A stretch of 50,050 nucleotides of DNA from Planctomycetota bacterium (GCA_031254915.1 JAIRTL010000057.1:1-50050), one strand, 5' to 3'; shown: positions 8,097 through 15,867, counted from the stretch's first letter. A program made the numbers and translations. The notes: a model not told the origin generated them from the sequence alone.

Positions 8097-8996
8097 TCAG
8101 CGGGCGTACACGGAGTTCGGCTGCAGACGCCAAACCATGGTCGCCGGAGCCTCGAGGACGCGGCGGGTGATGGTTTCCTTCTTCTCGGGGATGGCCTGGC
8201 TGGTGAAGCTCGGGGCCTTGGTCTCGACGAGAACCGGAACGGTCTGCATGGCGGCTGGAACGGTCTGCCATTCGACGCGCGCCGGAGCGGCGACGACCTG
8301 GCGCTGGTAGGTCGCCTGCTTGGCGGGAACGCGGACTTCCTTGACCTGCGCGGGCTTCACGACCTTGCGGACCATGATCTGCTGAGTCCTGGCCGGAACC
8401 GGGGTACGCTGTTCGCGGGCGTCGGCGACGAGTTCCTTGGTGACGACATCGCGGTACTTGGCGGGCGTTTCGCAGACGGTCCAGCAAAGGTTGCCGTCGT
8501 CGCAGGCCTGCTGCTGGAAAGCCTTGCGGGCCGGTTCGACCATCAGGCGCTTCGGGACGTCGCGGAACTGCGCGGGGATGATCGCGATCTGCTCGTAGGC
8601 GGGGCAGATCTCGACGACCTGCGGGACGTCGGCGAACTGGGGCGGAATGACCTCGAGGACGACATATTCTTCCTGGCAGGTGTAGGGCACGGCCTCGGCA
8701 TTGAACTGCGCGGGAACCACCTTGCCGACGCGGTATGCGGGCACGCAGGGAATCGTTTCCTGCTTGGTGGCGTATTCGCCGGGAACCGGAACCTGGAAGG
8801 TGGCGGCGGGGCGAACGGTGACCGTCTCGGTGACGTTTTTATAAACGGCGGGCTTCTGGATCAGGCACCAGGACATCCCGGGAGGGGCCGGCGGCATGGG
8901 CTGGCCTTCCCTGAACGGAACTTCCTCGCCCGGCGTGGCGGCCCAAGCCGCCGCGCCGAACATCATAATCGCGGCTATAAACAAAGCTTTACGCAT
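8097..8996 (-). CDS. Secreted Pro-Ala repeat protein of unknown function
   Basis: A 299-residue protein with a signal peptide (MRKALFIAAIMMFGAAAWA, then ATP). The mature part is built from degenerate units centred on 'P-A-x-[YF]-x(2)-V', for example KPAVYKNVTETVTVRPA, VPAQFNAEAVPY, IPPQFADVPQVVEICPA, IPAQFRDVPKRLMVEPA and TPAKYRDVVTKEL. Segments such as APARVEWQTVP and APATMVWRLQP resemble the W-containing repeats found beside OmpA-like proteins in several phyla. It has five cysteines. The start is set by GGAGGAG just before the second Met of the open frame. It has its own terminator and a palindrome upstream. It is probably a periplasmic or envelope structural protein, which is inference; no enzymatic motif is seen. 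Confidence 0.75.
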   Translation of the reverse strand: MRKALFIAAIMMFGAAAWAATPGEEVPFREGQPMPPAPPGMSWCLIQKPAVYKNVTETVTVRPAATFQVPVPGEYATKQETIPCVPAYRVGKVVPAQFNAEAVPYTCQEEYVVLEVIPPQFADVPQVVEICPAYEQIAIIPAQFRDVPKRLMVEPARKAFQQQACDDGNLCWTVCETPAKYRDVVTKELVADAREQRTPVPARTQQIMVRKVVKPAQVKEVRVPAKQATYQRQVVAAPARVEWQTVPAAMQTVPVLVETKAPSFTSQAIPEKKETITRRVLEAPATMVWRLQPNSVYAR

Positions 8997-9065
8997 CTTC
9001 TCCTCCTTCACGGCAATGACGAAAAAAAATGCCCGAATTTCTGTATATTCCTCTATATGAATGTT

Positions 9066-9100
9066 TTATCGGACCCCATTTACTCCCCATCGTCCGATAA
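9066..9100. promoter_or_regulatory. Perfect 9-bp inverted repeat upstream of 8097 gene
   Basis: TTATCGGAC (9066-9074) and GTCCGATAA (9092-9100) are perfect inverted arms separated by 17 bases, about 70 bases upstream of the minus-strand start at 8996. On the minus strand TTGACG lies nearby at a loose promoter spacing. An operator role is inference; a leader hairpin is the alternative. Confidence 0.45.
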
Positions 9101-9297
9101 TGACGGCCCACGCCATCGGTCGTCAACAATATGTCCATTCCACCTGAATGCACCCTTCTTGTCAAGGAAAAAATCCCTTGCTCCCCAGTTAATACGTACA
9201 ATCGTCCTTCCCTAATATCGACTGTCCGGGACGGTCGAACCTCATGAAAAACAACCCTTAAGAGAATATCAACCGGAATCCGGGAGAGAACTTTTTT

Positions 9298-9322
9298 ATT
9301 TTTCGGCGTTTATCCGAAAAAT
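9298..9322. other. Perfect 9-bp hairpin ATTTTTCGG/CCGAAAAAT
   Basis: The arms at 9298-9306 and 9314-9322 are perfect and the loop is CGTTTAT. A T-run lies on the left flank (9292-9297) as well as within the stem. No gene ends nearby, so it could end an unannotated small RNA or be a protein-binding site. Confidence 0.4.
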
Positions 9323-9440
9323 GTCGCTCGCCAACGGCGATTCCCCGCCACGGACAAATTGATTAAACATGTCCGCCGGCAATTTTACCCATCTTCATAT
9401 TGCCTGGAAAGCGAAAAACATTTCAAAAAACCCTTGCATT

Positions 9441-9569
9441 TATGCCTTGATCATGGTCCGAAGTTGTGATTCCCCCAAGGGTGTGCTGTCATGAAGATGG
9501 TAAGGGAAACGGATGTGGAGCAGGGGCAACCCCATCCCCCATTTTCCCAATTTCGGCCGCGCCAGTATA
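9441..9569 (-). repeat. Family A palindromic repeat, copy 2
   Basis: Reverse orientation. On the minus strand it starts TATACTGGCGCGGCCG and ends with TCACAACTTCGGACC and GGCATA. Its core is more diverged than that of copies 5 and 6. It lies upstream of fprA in the divergent gap. Confidence 0.8.
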
Positions 9570-9874
9570 ATTCTCCCGACTCCCCGCCCCGACCGCGCGC
9601 GATCCCGGAGGCGGTGGGCGCGGCGTTCCGTCGCATCTCACCGGCTCGGCGACGGCATCGGCGCCGGAACAGCTTCTTGCAAAATTCCCGGGACAAGCGT
9701 ATAGTGGCGCAGTACGGGGCCAATTTTGCCGCGCGCGGCGCGATTTGGGCGGGACCGAGAAAGGCGGAACGCGCAACTGTCGCACCCCGCCCGGAAAACG
9801 CCTCTTGCCGTTCGCGGTTCCGGCATTCGCAATTTCCGAGTGCGAACAGCGTACAATGGAGGATACGACATCCC

Positions 9875-11059
9875 ATGCGCACCAAACTGCATGACAACAT
9901 CGACTGGGTGGGCGCGATCGACTGGAACGTCCGCGATTTTCATTCCTACAACACCGATCGCGGCGCCACGTACAATTCCTACCTGATCCGGGACAACGAA
10001 AACGCGGTCATCGACCCTGTCAAGGGATCATTTTTCAAACGGTGGATCGAAAATATCCGCCAGTTCGCCGATCCGGCCTCGATCAAGTACCTGATCTGCA
10101 ATCACGCCGAGCTCGACCATTCCTCGTCGCTGCCGATGGCGGTGGAGGCGTTCCCCGGCGTCCAGATCGTCGCCACCAGAAAATGCCGCGACACCGTGGT
10201 CAACTATTTCGGCGGCGCCGACTGGAACTGGCGCATCGTCAAGACCGGGGACGAAATTTCCCTCGGCAAGCGGACGCTACGCTTCATCGAGACGCCGATG
10301 GTGCACTGGCCCGACTCCATGTTCACCTATGTCCCCGGGGACAAACTCCTGTTCTCCATGGACGCCTTCGGCCAGCATATCGCCACCTCCGCGCGCTTCG
10401 ACGACGAGGTCGACCCCGCGATCGTCATGGAGGAGGCGAAAACCTACTACGCCAATATCGTCATTTCGTACAGCAATTTTGTCCGGAAAACCATGGAGGC
10501 CGCCGCCGGCCTCGACATCGCCATGATCGCCCCGTCCCACGGCGTGATCTGGCGGTCGAACGTGCCGACGATCCTTGCCGCCTACAAGGATTGGATGGTC
10601 AACAAAAACAAGAAAAAAGTGGTGATATTCTTTGACTCCATGTGGGAAAGCACCACCCGCGCCGCCGAGGCCATCCTCGACGGCGCGACCCAGCCCGGCG
10701 TCGAGACCAACCTCGTGCACGTCCGGCATTCGAACCTGACCGGGATCGCCACCGAGTTCATGGACGCGGCCGCGTTCGCGTTCGGTTCGTCGACCCTCAA
10801 CGGGCTTCTCATGCCCGCCGCCGCCGCCGCGCTCGTTTACATGGAAGGCATGCGGGTTCCGAACAAGGCAGCGTTCGCGTTCGGGTCGTACGGCTGGGCC
10901 GGAAAGGGCGGTCCCGACCAGGTCGAGGAATATCTCAAACGCGGCAAGTACGAACTGCTGCGCCCGGCGCTGAAGTTCCCCTACCGCCCGACCGCCGACA
11001 TCCTGGACGAAGCGCGCAAGGCCGGCGAGGCGCTTGCCGAAAAGGCGCTCGAGGCATAA
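9875..11059 (+). CDS. fprA: Flavodiiron protein (A-type flavoprotein)
   Basis: A 394-residue, two-domain enzyme that reduces O2 or NO to protect anaerobes. The N-terminal metallo-beta-lactamase-like domain carries the diiron ligands: NHAELDHS (HxExDH), MVHWPDSM, FSMDAFGQH and SHGVIWR. The C-terminal flavodoxin-like FMN domain starts near residue 245 (KKVVIFFDSMWESTT) and includes FAFGSYGWAGKG. No rubredoxin or extra C-terminal module is fused. The ATG at 9875 was chosen because GGAGG lies upstream (about 13 bases) and the protein then begins like its family. The cognate electron donor is not in the window. Confidence 0.95.
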   Translation: MRTKLHDNIDWVGAIDWNVRDFHSYNTDRGATYNSYLIRDNENAVIDPVKGSFFKRWIENIRQFADPASIKYLICNHAELDHSSSLPMAVEAFPGVQIVATRKCRDTVVNYFGGADWNWRIVKTGDEISLGKRTLRFIETPMVHWPDSMFTYVPGDKLLFSMDAFGQHIATSARFDDEVDPAIVMEEAKTYYANIVISYSNFVRKTMEAAAGLDIAMIAPSHGVIWRSNVPTILAAYKDWMVNKNKKKVVIFFDSMWESTTRAAEAILDGATQPGVETNLVHVRHSNLTGIATEFMDAAAFAFGSSTLNGLLMPAAAAALVYMEGMRVPNKAAFAFGSYGWAGKGGPDQVEEYLKRGKYELLRPALKFPYRPTADILDEARKAGEALAEKALEA

Positions 11060-11107
11060 CGACGGCATTCGCCGGCGCGGCGATCCGGCGAAACCAGAAA
11101 AGGACCG

Positions 11108-11587
11108 ATGATGAAAAAGTGGTTTTTCCTGTTGGTCGCCGCCCTAGCGGCGGCGGTCCCCGCATATGCGGCCGAGGAGTTGGACGTCGACGCCGAGGAC
11201 TTCGAACCGACCGCACTCGAGATGCGCATCATGGAAATAGAACAGTCGTTTTTCGAAAAGGTCGAGGATGCGGGACGGGCGCCCGGGAAAATCCTCGAGG
11301 CGGCGCGCGGCCAGCGCGAAGCCTACGACAAGCTGCTCGCGCAGGTCGAGGCCAAGGCTCTCGAGGTCGCGCGCAGGGAGTTCTCCTCCGGGGCGGCGGC
11401 GGCGCTGGCGCAGAATATCGGCGGCTGGAAAACGCTGACGGCCGACCTCGAAAAGCGCATGAAGGACGAAGACCCCGAGGAGGGCGAGGTCGGGGCGCTG
11501 GTGACGATCGCCTACCTCGCCGTTCAGCGCATCGAGCTCCTTGCCGTTCTCGGCGGCGAGGAGGTCGGGGACCACGCCTACGAATAG
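11108..11587 (+). CDS. Small secreted alpha-helical protein, unknown
   Basis: A 159-residue protein with a clear signal peptide (MKKWFFLLVAALAAAVPAYA, cleavage before AEEL). The mature part is charged and predicted helical, with EIEQSFFEK, ARGQREAYDKLLAQVEAKAL and TADLEKRMKDEDPEEGEV. It has no cysteine and no recognisable catalytic motif. Two adjacent ATGs start the frame. It is 48 bases after fprA and may share its transcript. Lys/Glu-rich periplasmic helical proteins of this size have many unrelated functions, so I do not assign one. Confidence 0.6.
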   Translation: MMKKWFFLLVAALAAAVPAYAAEELDVDAEDFEPTALEMRIMEIEQSFFEKVEDAGRAPGKILEAARGQREAYDKLLAQVEAKALEVARREFSSGAAAALAQNIGGWKTLTADLEKRMKDEDPEEGEVGALVTIAYLAVQRIELLAVLGGEEVGDHAYE

Positions 11588-11708
11588 ACCCGCTCCATGG
11601 GAATACGCCGTGAACGGCATGGACGGCGAGTTTTTGCGTGCAATCGGGGCTCGGGGACGCGGATCGCGACGATCGGCGGAGGAAAGGTTATTTAGGATAA
11701 ACGACGGA

Positions 11709-12494
11709 ATGCGTGTCGCCCTCGTCGTCACGACCTACGACAAGCCCCGCCACCTTGCGGCGACGCTCGGGAGCGCCGCCGCGCTGACCATCGGGCCTGA
11801 CGAGATCGTCGTCGCGGACGACGGCTCGGGCGCGGAAACGGCGGATGTCGTTCTGCGCGCGAAAGCGCTCGGCCTCCCGATCCGCCGCGTCTGGCGCGAA
11901 CACGACGGCTTCCGCGCCGGCAGGATGCGCAACGCCGCCATCCGCGAATCCAAGGCCGAATACATCGTTTTCGTGGACGGCGACATCGTTATGCGCCCCG
12001 AGTTCGTCGCCGACCATATCGCCGCGGCGCGACCGGGCAGATTCGTGCAGGGAACGCGCGCCATCGCGTCGGCGGCGCGGACGGAGGCCGCCCTCGCCGC
12101 CGACCGGGTCGAGCCGTCCCTGTTCACGCCCGGCGTCGGCAACCGGAAAAACCTTGTTCGCTCCCCGTTTCTTTCGCGGATCTTTTCCGGCGCAGCCAAA
12201 GGCGTCGACAAGGTCCGCACCTGCAATTTCGCGGTGTGGCGCGCGGACGCCGAGCGGGTCAACGGCTTCGACGAGGATTTCGTCGGCTGGGGCTCGGAGG
12301 ATCACGAATTCGCGGCGCGCCTGCTCAACGCCGGCATCGAACGCTTCAACCTCAAATTCCTCGCCCTCTGCTGCCATTTGCACCACGGCACGAACAAGAA
12401 CACCGCCAACCCGGAAAACGCCGGGCGCCTGCGTCGCACCATCGAATCGGGAATAATCCGTTGCGCGAACGGTCTCGCGGACGAGCGGGCATGA
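11709..12494 (+). CDS. Family 2 glycosyltransferase
   Basis: A 261-residue GT-A fold enzyme. The N-terminus has LVVTTYDKPRHLAATL, the nucleotide-sugar motif is IVVADDGSG, and the DxD metal motif is VFVDGDIV. The C-terminal part has the galactosyltransferase-like WGSEDHEFAARLL (W-G-x-E-D). It also contains DKVRTCNFAVWRAD, typical of single-domain GT2 enzymes that extend lipopolysaccharide or capsule glycans. The ATG at 11709 was chosen because it starts the family's first strand. The open frame upstream (from 11541) overlaps the previous gene and is unlike GT2. It is convergent with the TIM-barrel gene at 12538. Acceptor and donor are unknown. Confidence 0.85.
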   Translation: MRVALVVTTYDKPRHLAATLGSAAALTIGPDEIVVADDGSGAETADVVLRAKALGLPIRRVWREHDGFRAGRMRNAAIRESKAEYIVFVDGDIVMRPEFVADHIAAARPGRFVQGTRAIASAARTEAALAADRVEPSLFTPGVGNRKNLVRSPFLSRIFSGAAKGVDKVRTCNFAVWRADAERVNGFDEDFVGWGSEDHEFAARLLNAGIERFNLKFLALCCHLHHGTNKNTANPENAGRLRRTIESGIIRCANGLADERA

Positions 12495-12537
12495 CGGTCG
12501 CCGGGGATGCTGGAAATTGGAGCTTGTTCCTTCCTCC

Positions 12538-13257
12538 TCACATCCAGCCGTCGTACTGCACGCCGATCCCGGAGTCGGCGGCGCCCGGCGGCCAGTCGTC
12601 CAGGTTGAAGCTGCTGCGGACGATGATGAGGTCGGGGTTGACGGCGCGCGCCTGTTCTTCCGCTTCCATAAAGCGCACGCGCGAGGAGTGATTCCATTCG
12701 CGGTGTTCGCCGTCGGCGTTGAGGCCGGGATGGAACACAAGCATGTCGGCTCCGGCTTCCGCCATCATGACCGCCTGCCCGGCGGTGAAAAACACGCCCA
12801 TGGCGAAGAAGCCCGCCGCCGCCGCTTCGGCGATGAACTCCGCCTCGCGCTCGTACACCATTTCCGCCTCGTTGAGAAACGCGCGCACCCTGCCTTCGGG
12901 CAGACCGACGCTGGGAAAATTCTGCGCCGCTTCATAACCGAGCCCGGCCAGCTCGCCGAGAAGCGAGGCGCTGGTCCTGAATTTGTCGTTGGCGAATACG
13001 GCGGCGACGGGGAGGATGCGCGGATCCGCCGTTTTTGGGGTCTGCGCGAGAGCGGCGGCGTTGGCGTCGGCGAACGGAAGCAGACCGATCGCCGACGCGG
13101 GAATGTCACGGGCCAGGCCGACGGCGTGGCTGACCAGACCCCACGTCGCGCCCGCGTCGGCCGCTTTGGCGGACGATTCAATGGACACGCCGACTCCCCA
13201 AAACGGCCGCGCCTCTGCAGCAACGCGCATGCGCTCCCTTACGGCGTTCCCGTCCAT
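12538..13257 (-). CDS. PEP-hydrolase family TIM-barrel protein
   Basis: A 239-residue protein resembling the phosphoenolpyruvate hydrolase / 'TIM-barrel signal transduction' family (PF09370). The features seen are PFWGVGVSIESSAKAADAGA, GYEAAQNFPSVGLPEG, EAEMVYEREAEFIAEAAAAG, AGQAVMMAEAGADMLVFHPG and the terminal QYDGWM. GGGAGG precedes the ATG at 13255-13257. In the next-known relatives these proteins accompany DUF/Tm-1-like ATP-binding domains, but no such partner is adjacent here. It is divergent from the phosphoglucose isomerase gene. The function is inferred from family resemblance only. Confidence 0.7.
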   Translation of the reverse strand: MDGNAVRERMRVAAEARPFWGVGVSIESSAKAADAGATWGLVSHAVGLARDIPASAIGLLPFADANAAALAQTPKTADPRILPVAAVFANDKFRTSASLLGELAGLGYEAAQNFPSVGLPEGRVRAFLNEAEMVYEREAEFIAEAAAAGFFAMGVFFTAGQAVMMAEAGADMLVFHPGLNADGEHREWNHSSRVRFMEAEEQARAVNPDLIIVRSSFNLDDWPPGAADSGIGVQYDGWM

Positions 13258-13365
13258 GGCGCCTCCCGTCCGTAGCGTTTTCACACACGACGCGTTTCGG
13301 AAATTTTTTTGCCATGCCTTCAGGGCGTTTTGCGTAGTAGAATGGGCATACTGTTGAGCATGTCG

Positions 13366-13430
13366 GCTCGTCCCATCGCATCCCAAAACGCCGGGGTTTT
13401 CGCAACAAATGTTGGTTATACTGGGTGCGC
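13366..13430 (+). repeat. Family C short repeat, copy 1
   Basis: GCTCGTCCCATCGCATCCC, then AACGCC, TTTCGCA, CAA and GGGTGCGC match, with small gaps, the reverse complement of 39144-39201. Only two copies are seen, so the boundaries are uncertain. Confidence 0.5.
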
Positions 13431-13559
13431 CCGATGTGTAAATCCGGATTCACAAAAACGTGAAAACCCGGACCGCGATTACACGAAATGTGCAATGCCG
13501 CCCCCGATTTGTCAAATGGAAAAACGCGGGGAGTATCGCCGCTTCATCGATTGGTCTTT

Positions 13560-13611
13560 TTGCAATATTTTGCGATATAAACGGTTGCGATAGCAATGCG
13601 CGTCTTGCGAT
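13560..13611 (+). promoter_or_regulatory. Array of TTGC(A/G)AT direct repeats
   Basis: TTGCAAT at 13560-13566 and TTGCGAT at 13570-13576, 13585-13591 and 13605-13611 lie 25-75 bases upstream of a sigma-54-like site. Together they look like a cluster of activator half-sites. Regulatory function is inferred. Confidence 0.4.
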
Positions 13612-13636
13612 GCGGGGCGGAATCCGGCGAAGTCAA

Positions 13637-13652
13637 TGGCATGGGATTTGCA
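13637..13652 (+). promoter_or_regulatory. Candidate sigma-54 promoter for the isomerase gene
   Basis: TGGCATGGGATTTGCA fits TGGC-N7-TTGC with ten bases between GG and GC. It is 90 bases upstream of the ATG at 13742. The rest of the 484-base gap 13258-13741 contains the family C repeat and the TTGCGAT array. Confidence 0.5.
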
Positions 13653-13741
13653 TAAACTCTTATGATCCATTACGTCATCGTGTTTCCGTTTTCGGAGCGC
13701 GGCTCCGGCTTCTTGGTCCCCGGCAAAGGAGAGGGGCAGGC

Positions 13742-14332
13742 ATGACATTCACCGGCACGACAAACAAATCGATCACCATCAAAGTCGATCTCGCCACCGG
13801 CTTCATCGAAGGCTATCCGACCCTGCAGCGGAACCTGTCCTACATGAAAGGCATGTTCCGCGACGATGCCGCCTACGAGGCGCTTCTCGCCAAGGGCGAC
13901 GTCAAGATGTACGACTTCTACGACCTCGGCCTGCCGCGGACCTCCGCCGAGTTGGCGGTCGGGACCAGCATCGTCTATCCCGGCAAGGTCGGCGACGAAT
14001 ACTTCATGACCAAGGGACATTTCCACGAGGTTCTCGAATGCACCGAGGTCTACTACTGTCTTTCCGGCCACGGCTACATGCTGATGGAAAGCCCCGAAGG
14101 CGATTGGGAGGTGGGCGAGTTCCTTCCCGGCCAGGCAGTGTACGTTCCCGGCCGCTACGCTCACCGCAGCATCAACGTGTCGCCGGACGAGCCGCTCAAG
14201 ACCTTTTTCGTCTTTCGCGGCGACGCCGGCCACGACTACGGCACGATCGAACGCAAAGGCTTCCGCAAGCTCATGGTCGAACGCGACGGCAAGCCGGCCG
14301 TCATTGACAACCCCAAATGGGGAAACGCCTAG
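13742..14332 (+). CDS. Cupin-type (archaeal-type) phosphoglucose isomerase
   Basis: A 196-residue cupin enzyme resembling cPGI (PF06560), which interconverts glucose 6-phosphate and fructose 6-phosphate with a bound metal. The cupin metal motif is TKGHFHEVLECTEVYYCL (HxH plus Glu). The third histidine is in VPGRYAHRSIN, and GTSIVYPGKVGDEYFMTKGH is family-typical. GGAGAGG lies upstream of the ATG at 13742. cPGI is well known in archaea and scattered in bacteria. A relative acting on another phosphosugar is possible given the neighbouring sugar genes. It may be controlled by the sigma-54-like site and the TTGCGAT array. Confidence 0.85.
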   Translation: MTFTGTTNKSITIKVDLATGFIEGYPTLQRNLSYMKGMFRDDAAYEALLAKGDVKMYDFYDLGLPRTSAELAVGTSIVYPGKVGDEYFMTKGHFHEVLECTEVYYCLSGHGYMLMESPEGDWEVGEFLPGQAVYVPGRYAHRSINVSPDEPLKTFFVFRGDAGHDYGTIERKGFRKLMVERDGKPAVIDNPKWGNA

Positions 14333-14390
14333 TTTTTAGTTCGTGGCGAGCATTTTGCGGCTCGTGGTTTTCATGGGCGGTTTGCAGTTC

Positions 14391-14507
14391 AGTACGCGCT
14401 TGCGCGTTTTCTGAGATGATTGGCCTCCCTGTTGCGTTTTCGGGCTCAACTGCGCCGGCTGAAAACGCGCCTGGGACAGGTCGACCATTTCCGAAAACGC
14501 TGTAATG
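14391..14507 (+). repeat. Family B palindromic repeat, copy 1
   Basis: Matches the reverse complement of 39040-39156 along its whole length. The best-conserved core is GGCCTCCCTGTTGCGTTTTC and GCTCAACTGCGCC. The ends GCGTTTTCTGAGATG and (reverse) GCGTTTTCGGAAATG are inverted repeats. It contains TGGCCTCCCTGTTGCG at 14421-14436, which also fits TGGC-N7-TTGC and would point at the gene starting at 14528. Confidence 0.7.
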
Positions 14508-14527
14508 CTGTAATGGAAAGGGTGTGC

Positions 14528-15448
14528 ATGACAAAAATCCTGATAACCCCCCGCTCGCTGAAAACGCCCGACCATCCGGCGTTGGCGCCGTTGCGCGAGG
14601 CGGGATATGAAATCGTCATCCCCGCGCCCGGCGTGACGCCTGATCCGGAGACGTTGAAAAAAGTCCTGCCCGGTTGCGCCGGATGGCTGGCGGGGGTTGA
14701 AAAAATCACCGCCGACGTCATCCAGGCGGCGTCCGGCCTGCGCGTCATCAGCCGGAACGGCACCGGCGTCGACAATGTCGACCTCGAGGCGGCGGCGAAA
14801 CGCGGCGTCGAGGTGGCGCGGACTCCGGGCGCGAACGCGCGCGGAGTGGCCGAACTGGCGATCGGGCTGATTCTCTCGATCGCGCGCAACATCCCGAAGA
14901 CCGACGCCTCGATAGCGTCCGGCGGCTGGGAGCGAAAGCAGGGAATTGAACTGGAAAACAGGACGCTGGGCGTCGTCGGCTGCGGCCAGATCGGCAAGCT
15001 CGTCGTCCGGCTCGGCAAGGCGCTCGGGATGCGGGCAATCGGGTACGACCTTTACCCGGACAAGGCGTTCGAGGCCGAGGGCTTCAGCTACGTCGAACCC
15101 GACGGCATCGCCAAACAGGCCGACGTCGTCAGCTTGCACATCCCCGGCGGCGACAAGCCGTTCGTCGACGCCGCGTTTCTCGAACAGGCGAAGCCGGGCG
15201 TCATCGTCGTCAACACATCCCGCGCCGCGGCGGTGGACGACAACGCCATGCTCGCGGCGCTCGACTCCGGCAAGGCGTTCGGCTACGGCGTCGACGTGTT
15301 CGACCCGGAACCGCCCGGCAAGACCGCCCTCACGACCCATCCGAAAGCGGTCTGCACCAGCCATGTCGGCGGCTTCACGGCGGAAAGCGTACTCCGCGCC
15401 GCCCGCCAGGCGGCGGAAAACATCGTACTCGCATTGTCGCGTGTGTGA
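14528..15448 (+). CDS. D-2-hydroxyacid dehydrogenase, phosphoglycerate-dehydrogenase-like
   Basis: A 306-residue NAD-dependent dehydrogenase of the SerA/2-hydroxyacid family. It has a catalytic domain, a Rossmann domain with LGVVGCGQIGKLVVRLGKAL, and the catalytic Arg, Glu and His in VVNTSRAAAVDD, DVFDPEPPG and TSHVGGFT. It lacks the regulatory ACT domain of many SerA proteins. The ATG at 14528 follows GAAAGGG; an alternative ATG five codons earlier is less well spaced. It follows cPGI after family B copy 1. Short family members near sugar kinases often act on sugar acids rather than 3-phosphoglycerate, so the substrate is open. Confidence 0.8.
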   Translation: MTKILITPRSLKTPDHPALAPLREAGYEIVIPAPGVTPDPETLKKVLPGCAGWLAGVEKITADVIQAASGLRVISRNGTGVDNVDLEAAAKRGVEVARTPGANARGVAELAIGLILSIARNIPKTDASIASGGWERKQGIELENRTLGVVGCGQIGKLVVRLGKALGMRAIGYDLYPDKAFEAEGFSYVEPDGIAKQADVVSLHIPGGDKPFVDAAFLEQAKPGVIVVNTSRAAAVDDNAMLAALDSGKAFGYGVDVFDPEPPGKTALTTHPKAVCTSHVGGFTAESVLRAARQAAENIVLALSRV

Positions 15449-15474
15449 GGTTACGCGAAACGGGAAGGGTAATG

Positions 15475-15493
15475 CTTGCCCATTATGGGTAAG
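15475..15493. promoter_or_regulatory. 19-bp near-perfect palindrome, candidate activator site
   Basis: CTTGCCCATTATGGGTAAG is palindromic except at one pair of positions and the centre. It shares TTATGGGTAA with the site at 4655-4674 and lies about 100 bases upstream of the sigma-54-like site at 15589. Confidence 0.5.
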
Positions 15494-15588
15494 TCATGGA
15501 ATTCCCAATTCGGGACGCAAATCTGGGAGATTTTCATACTTCCCTATTTTGATGAAGTTAGATTCTTGTTCCAGCTTTGTTCCAGTAA

Positions 15589-15604
15589 TGGCATGCCGAT
15601 TGCT
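15589..15604 (+). promoter_or_regulatory. Candidate sigma-54 promoter for the FGGY kinase operon
   Basis: TGGCATGCCGATTGCT fits TGGC-N7-TTGC with ten bases between GG and GC. The leader to the kinase start at 15868 would be about 250 bases and would contain family A copy 3. Confidence 0.5.
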
Positions 15605-15674
15605 TCAAGCGATGCAGTTCCTGATGCACCAGATGCATGCGTTGAAATCGCGTCTCGGCGCCGCATGCGGGACA

Positions 15675-15802
15675 TATACTGCGCGCAGCCGGAAGTGTGA
15701 AAATGGGGGATGGGGGGTGCCCTGTCCCGCATCCGTTTCCCCTGGCCGTTTCATGGCCGCGCCCAGTTGAGTGAATCACGACTCCGGACCGGGAACGGCA
15801 TA
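15675..15802 (+). repeat. Family A palindromic repeat, copy 3
   Basis: Starts TATACTGCGCGCAGCCGG and ends GACCGGGAACGGCATA, with the core TTTCATGGCCGCGCCCAG. It lies between the candidate promoter at 15589 and the kinase start, so it would be part of the transcribed leader. Confidence 0.85.
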
Positions 15803-15867
15803 GAAAGCCGAATCGTTTGCCGCGTCGCATCCTAACCATGAAGGCGTCTTCTTGCGGAGGGAGGACC

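Larger units (their letters stand above)
9003..9440. other. Long AT-richer divergent intergenic region
   Basis: This is the left part of an 878-base gap between the repeat protein (minus) and fprA (plus). It is clearly lower in GC than its surroundings. It holds a 9-bp inverted repeat and a 9-bp hairpin, listed separately, and no convincing coding frame. The right part (9570-9874), after family A copy 2, shows no feature beyond the fprA leader. Confidence 0.5.
15449..15867. other. Regulatory gap upstream of the sugar-import operon
   Basis: This 419-base gap holds a palindrome, a sigma-54-like site, a direct repeat of TTGTTCCAG (about 15567-15586) and family A copy 3. No coding frame in it looks real. 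Confidence 0.6.

Noticed and set aside
13270..13315. Possible sigma-54 site upstream of the PEP-hydrolase-like gene (minus strand TGGCAAAAAAATTTCC)
   Set aside because: The -24 half matches but the essential GC of the -12 element is missing.
13742..14332. KduI (5-keto-4-deoxyuronate isomerase) as an identity for the cupin isomerase
   Set aside because: KduI is longer and lacks the GHFHEVLECTEVYYCL-type cPGI motif; length and motifs favour cupin phosphoglucose isomerase.
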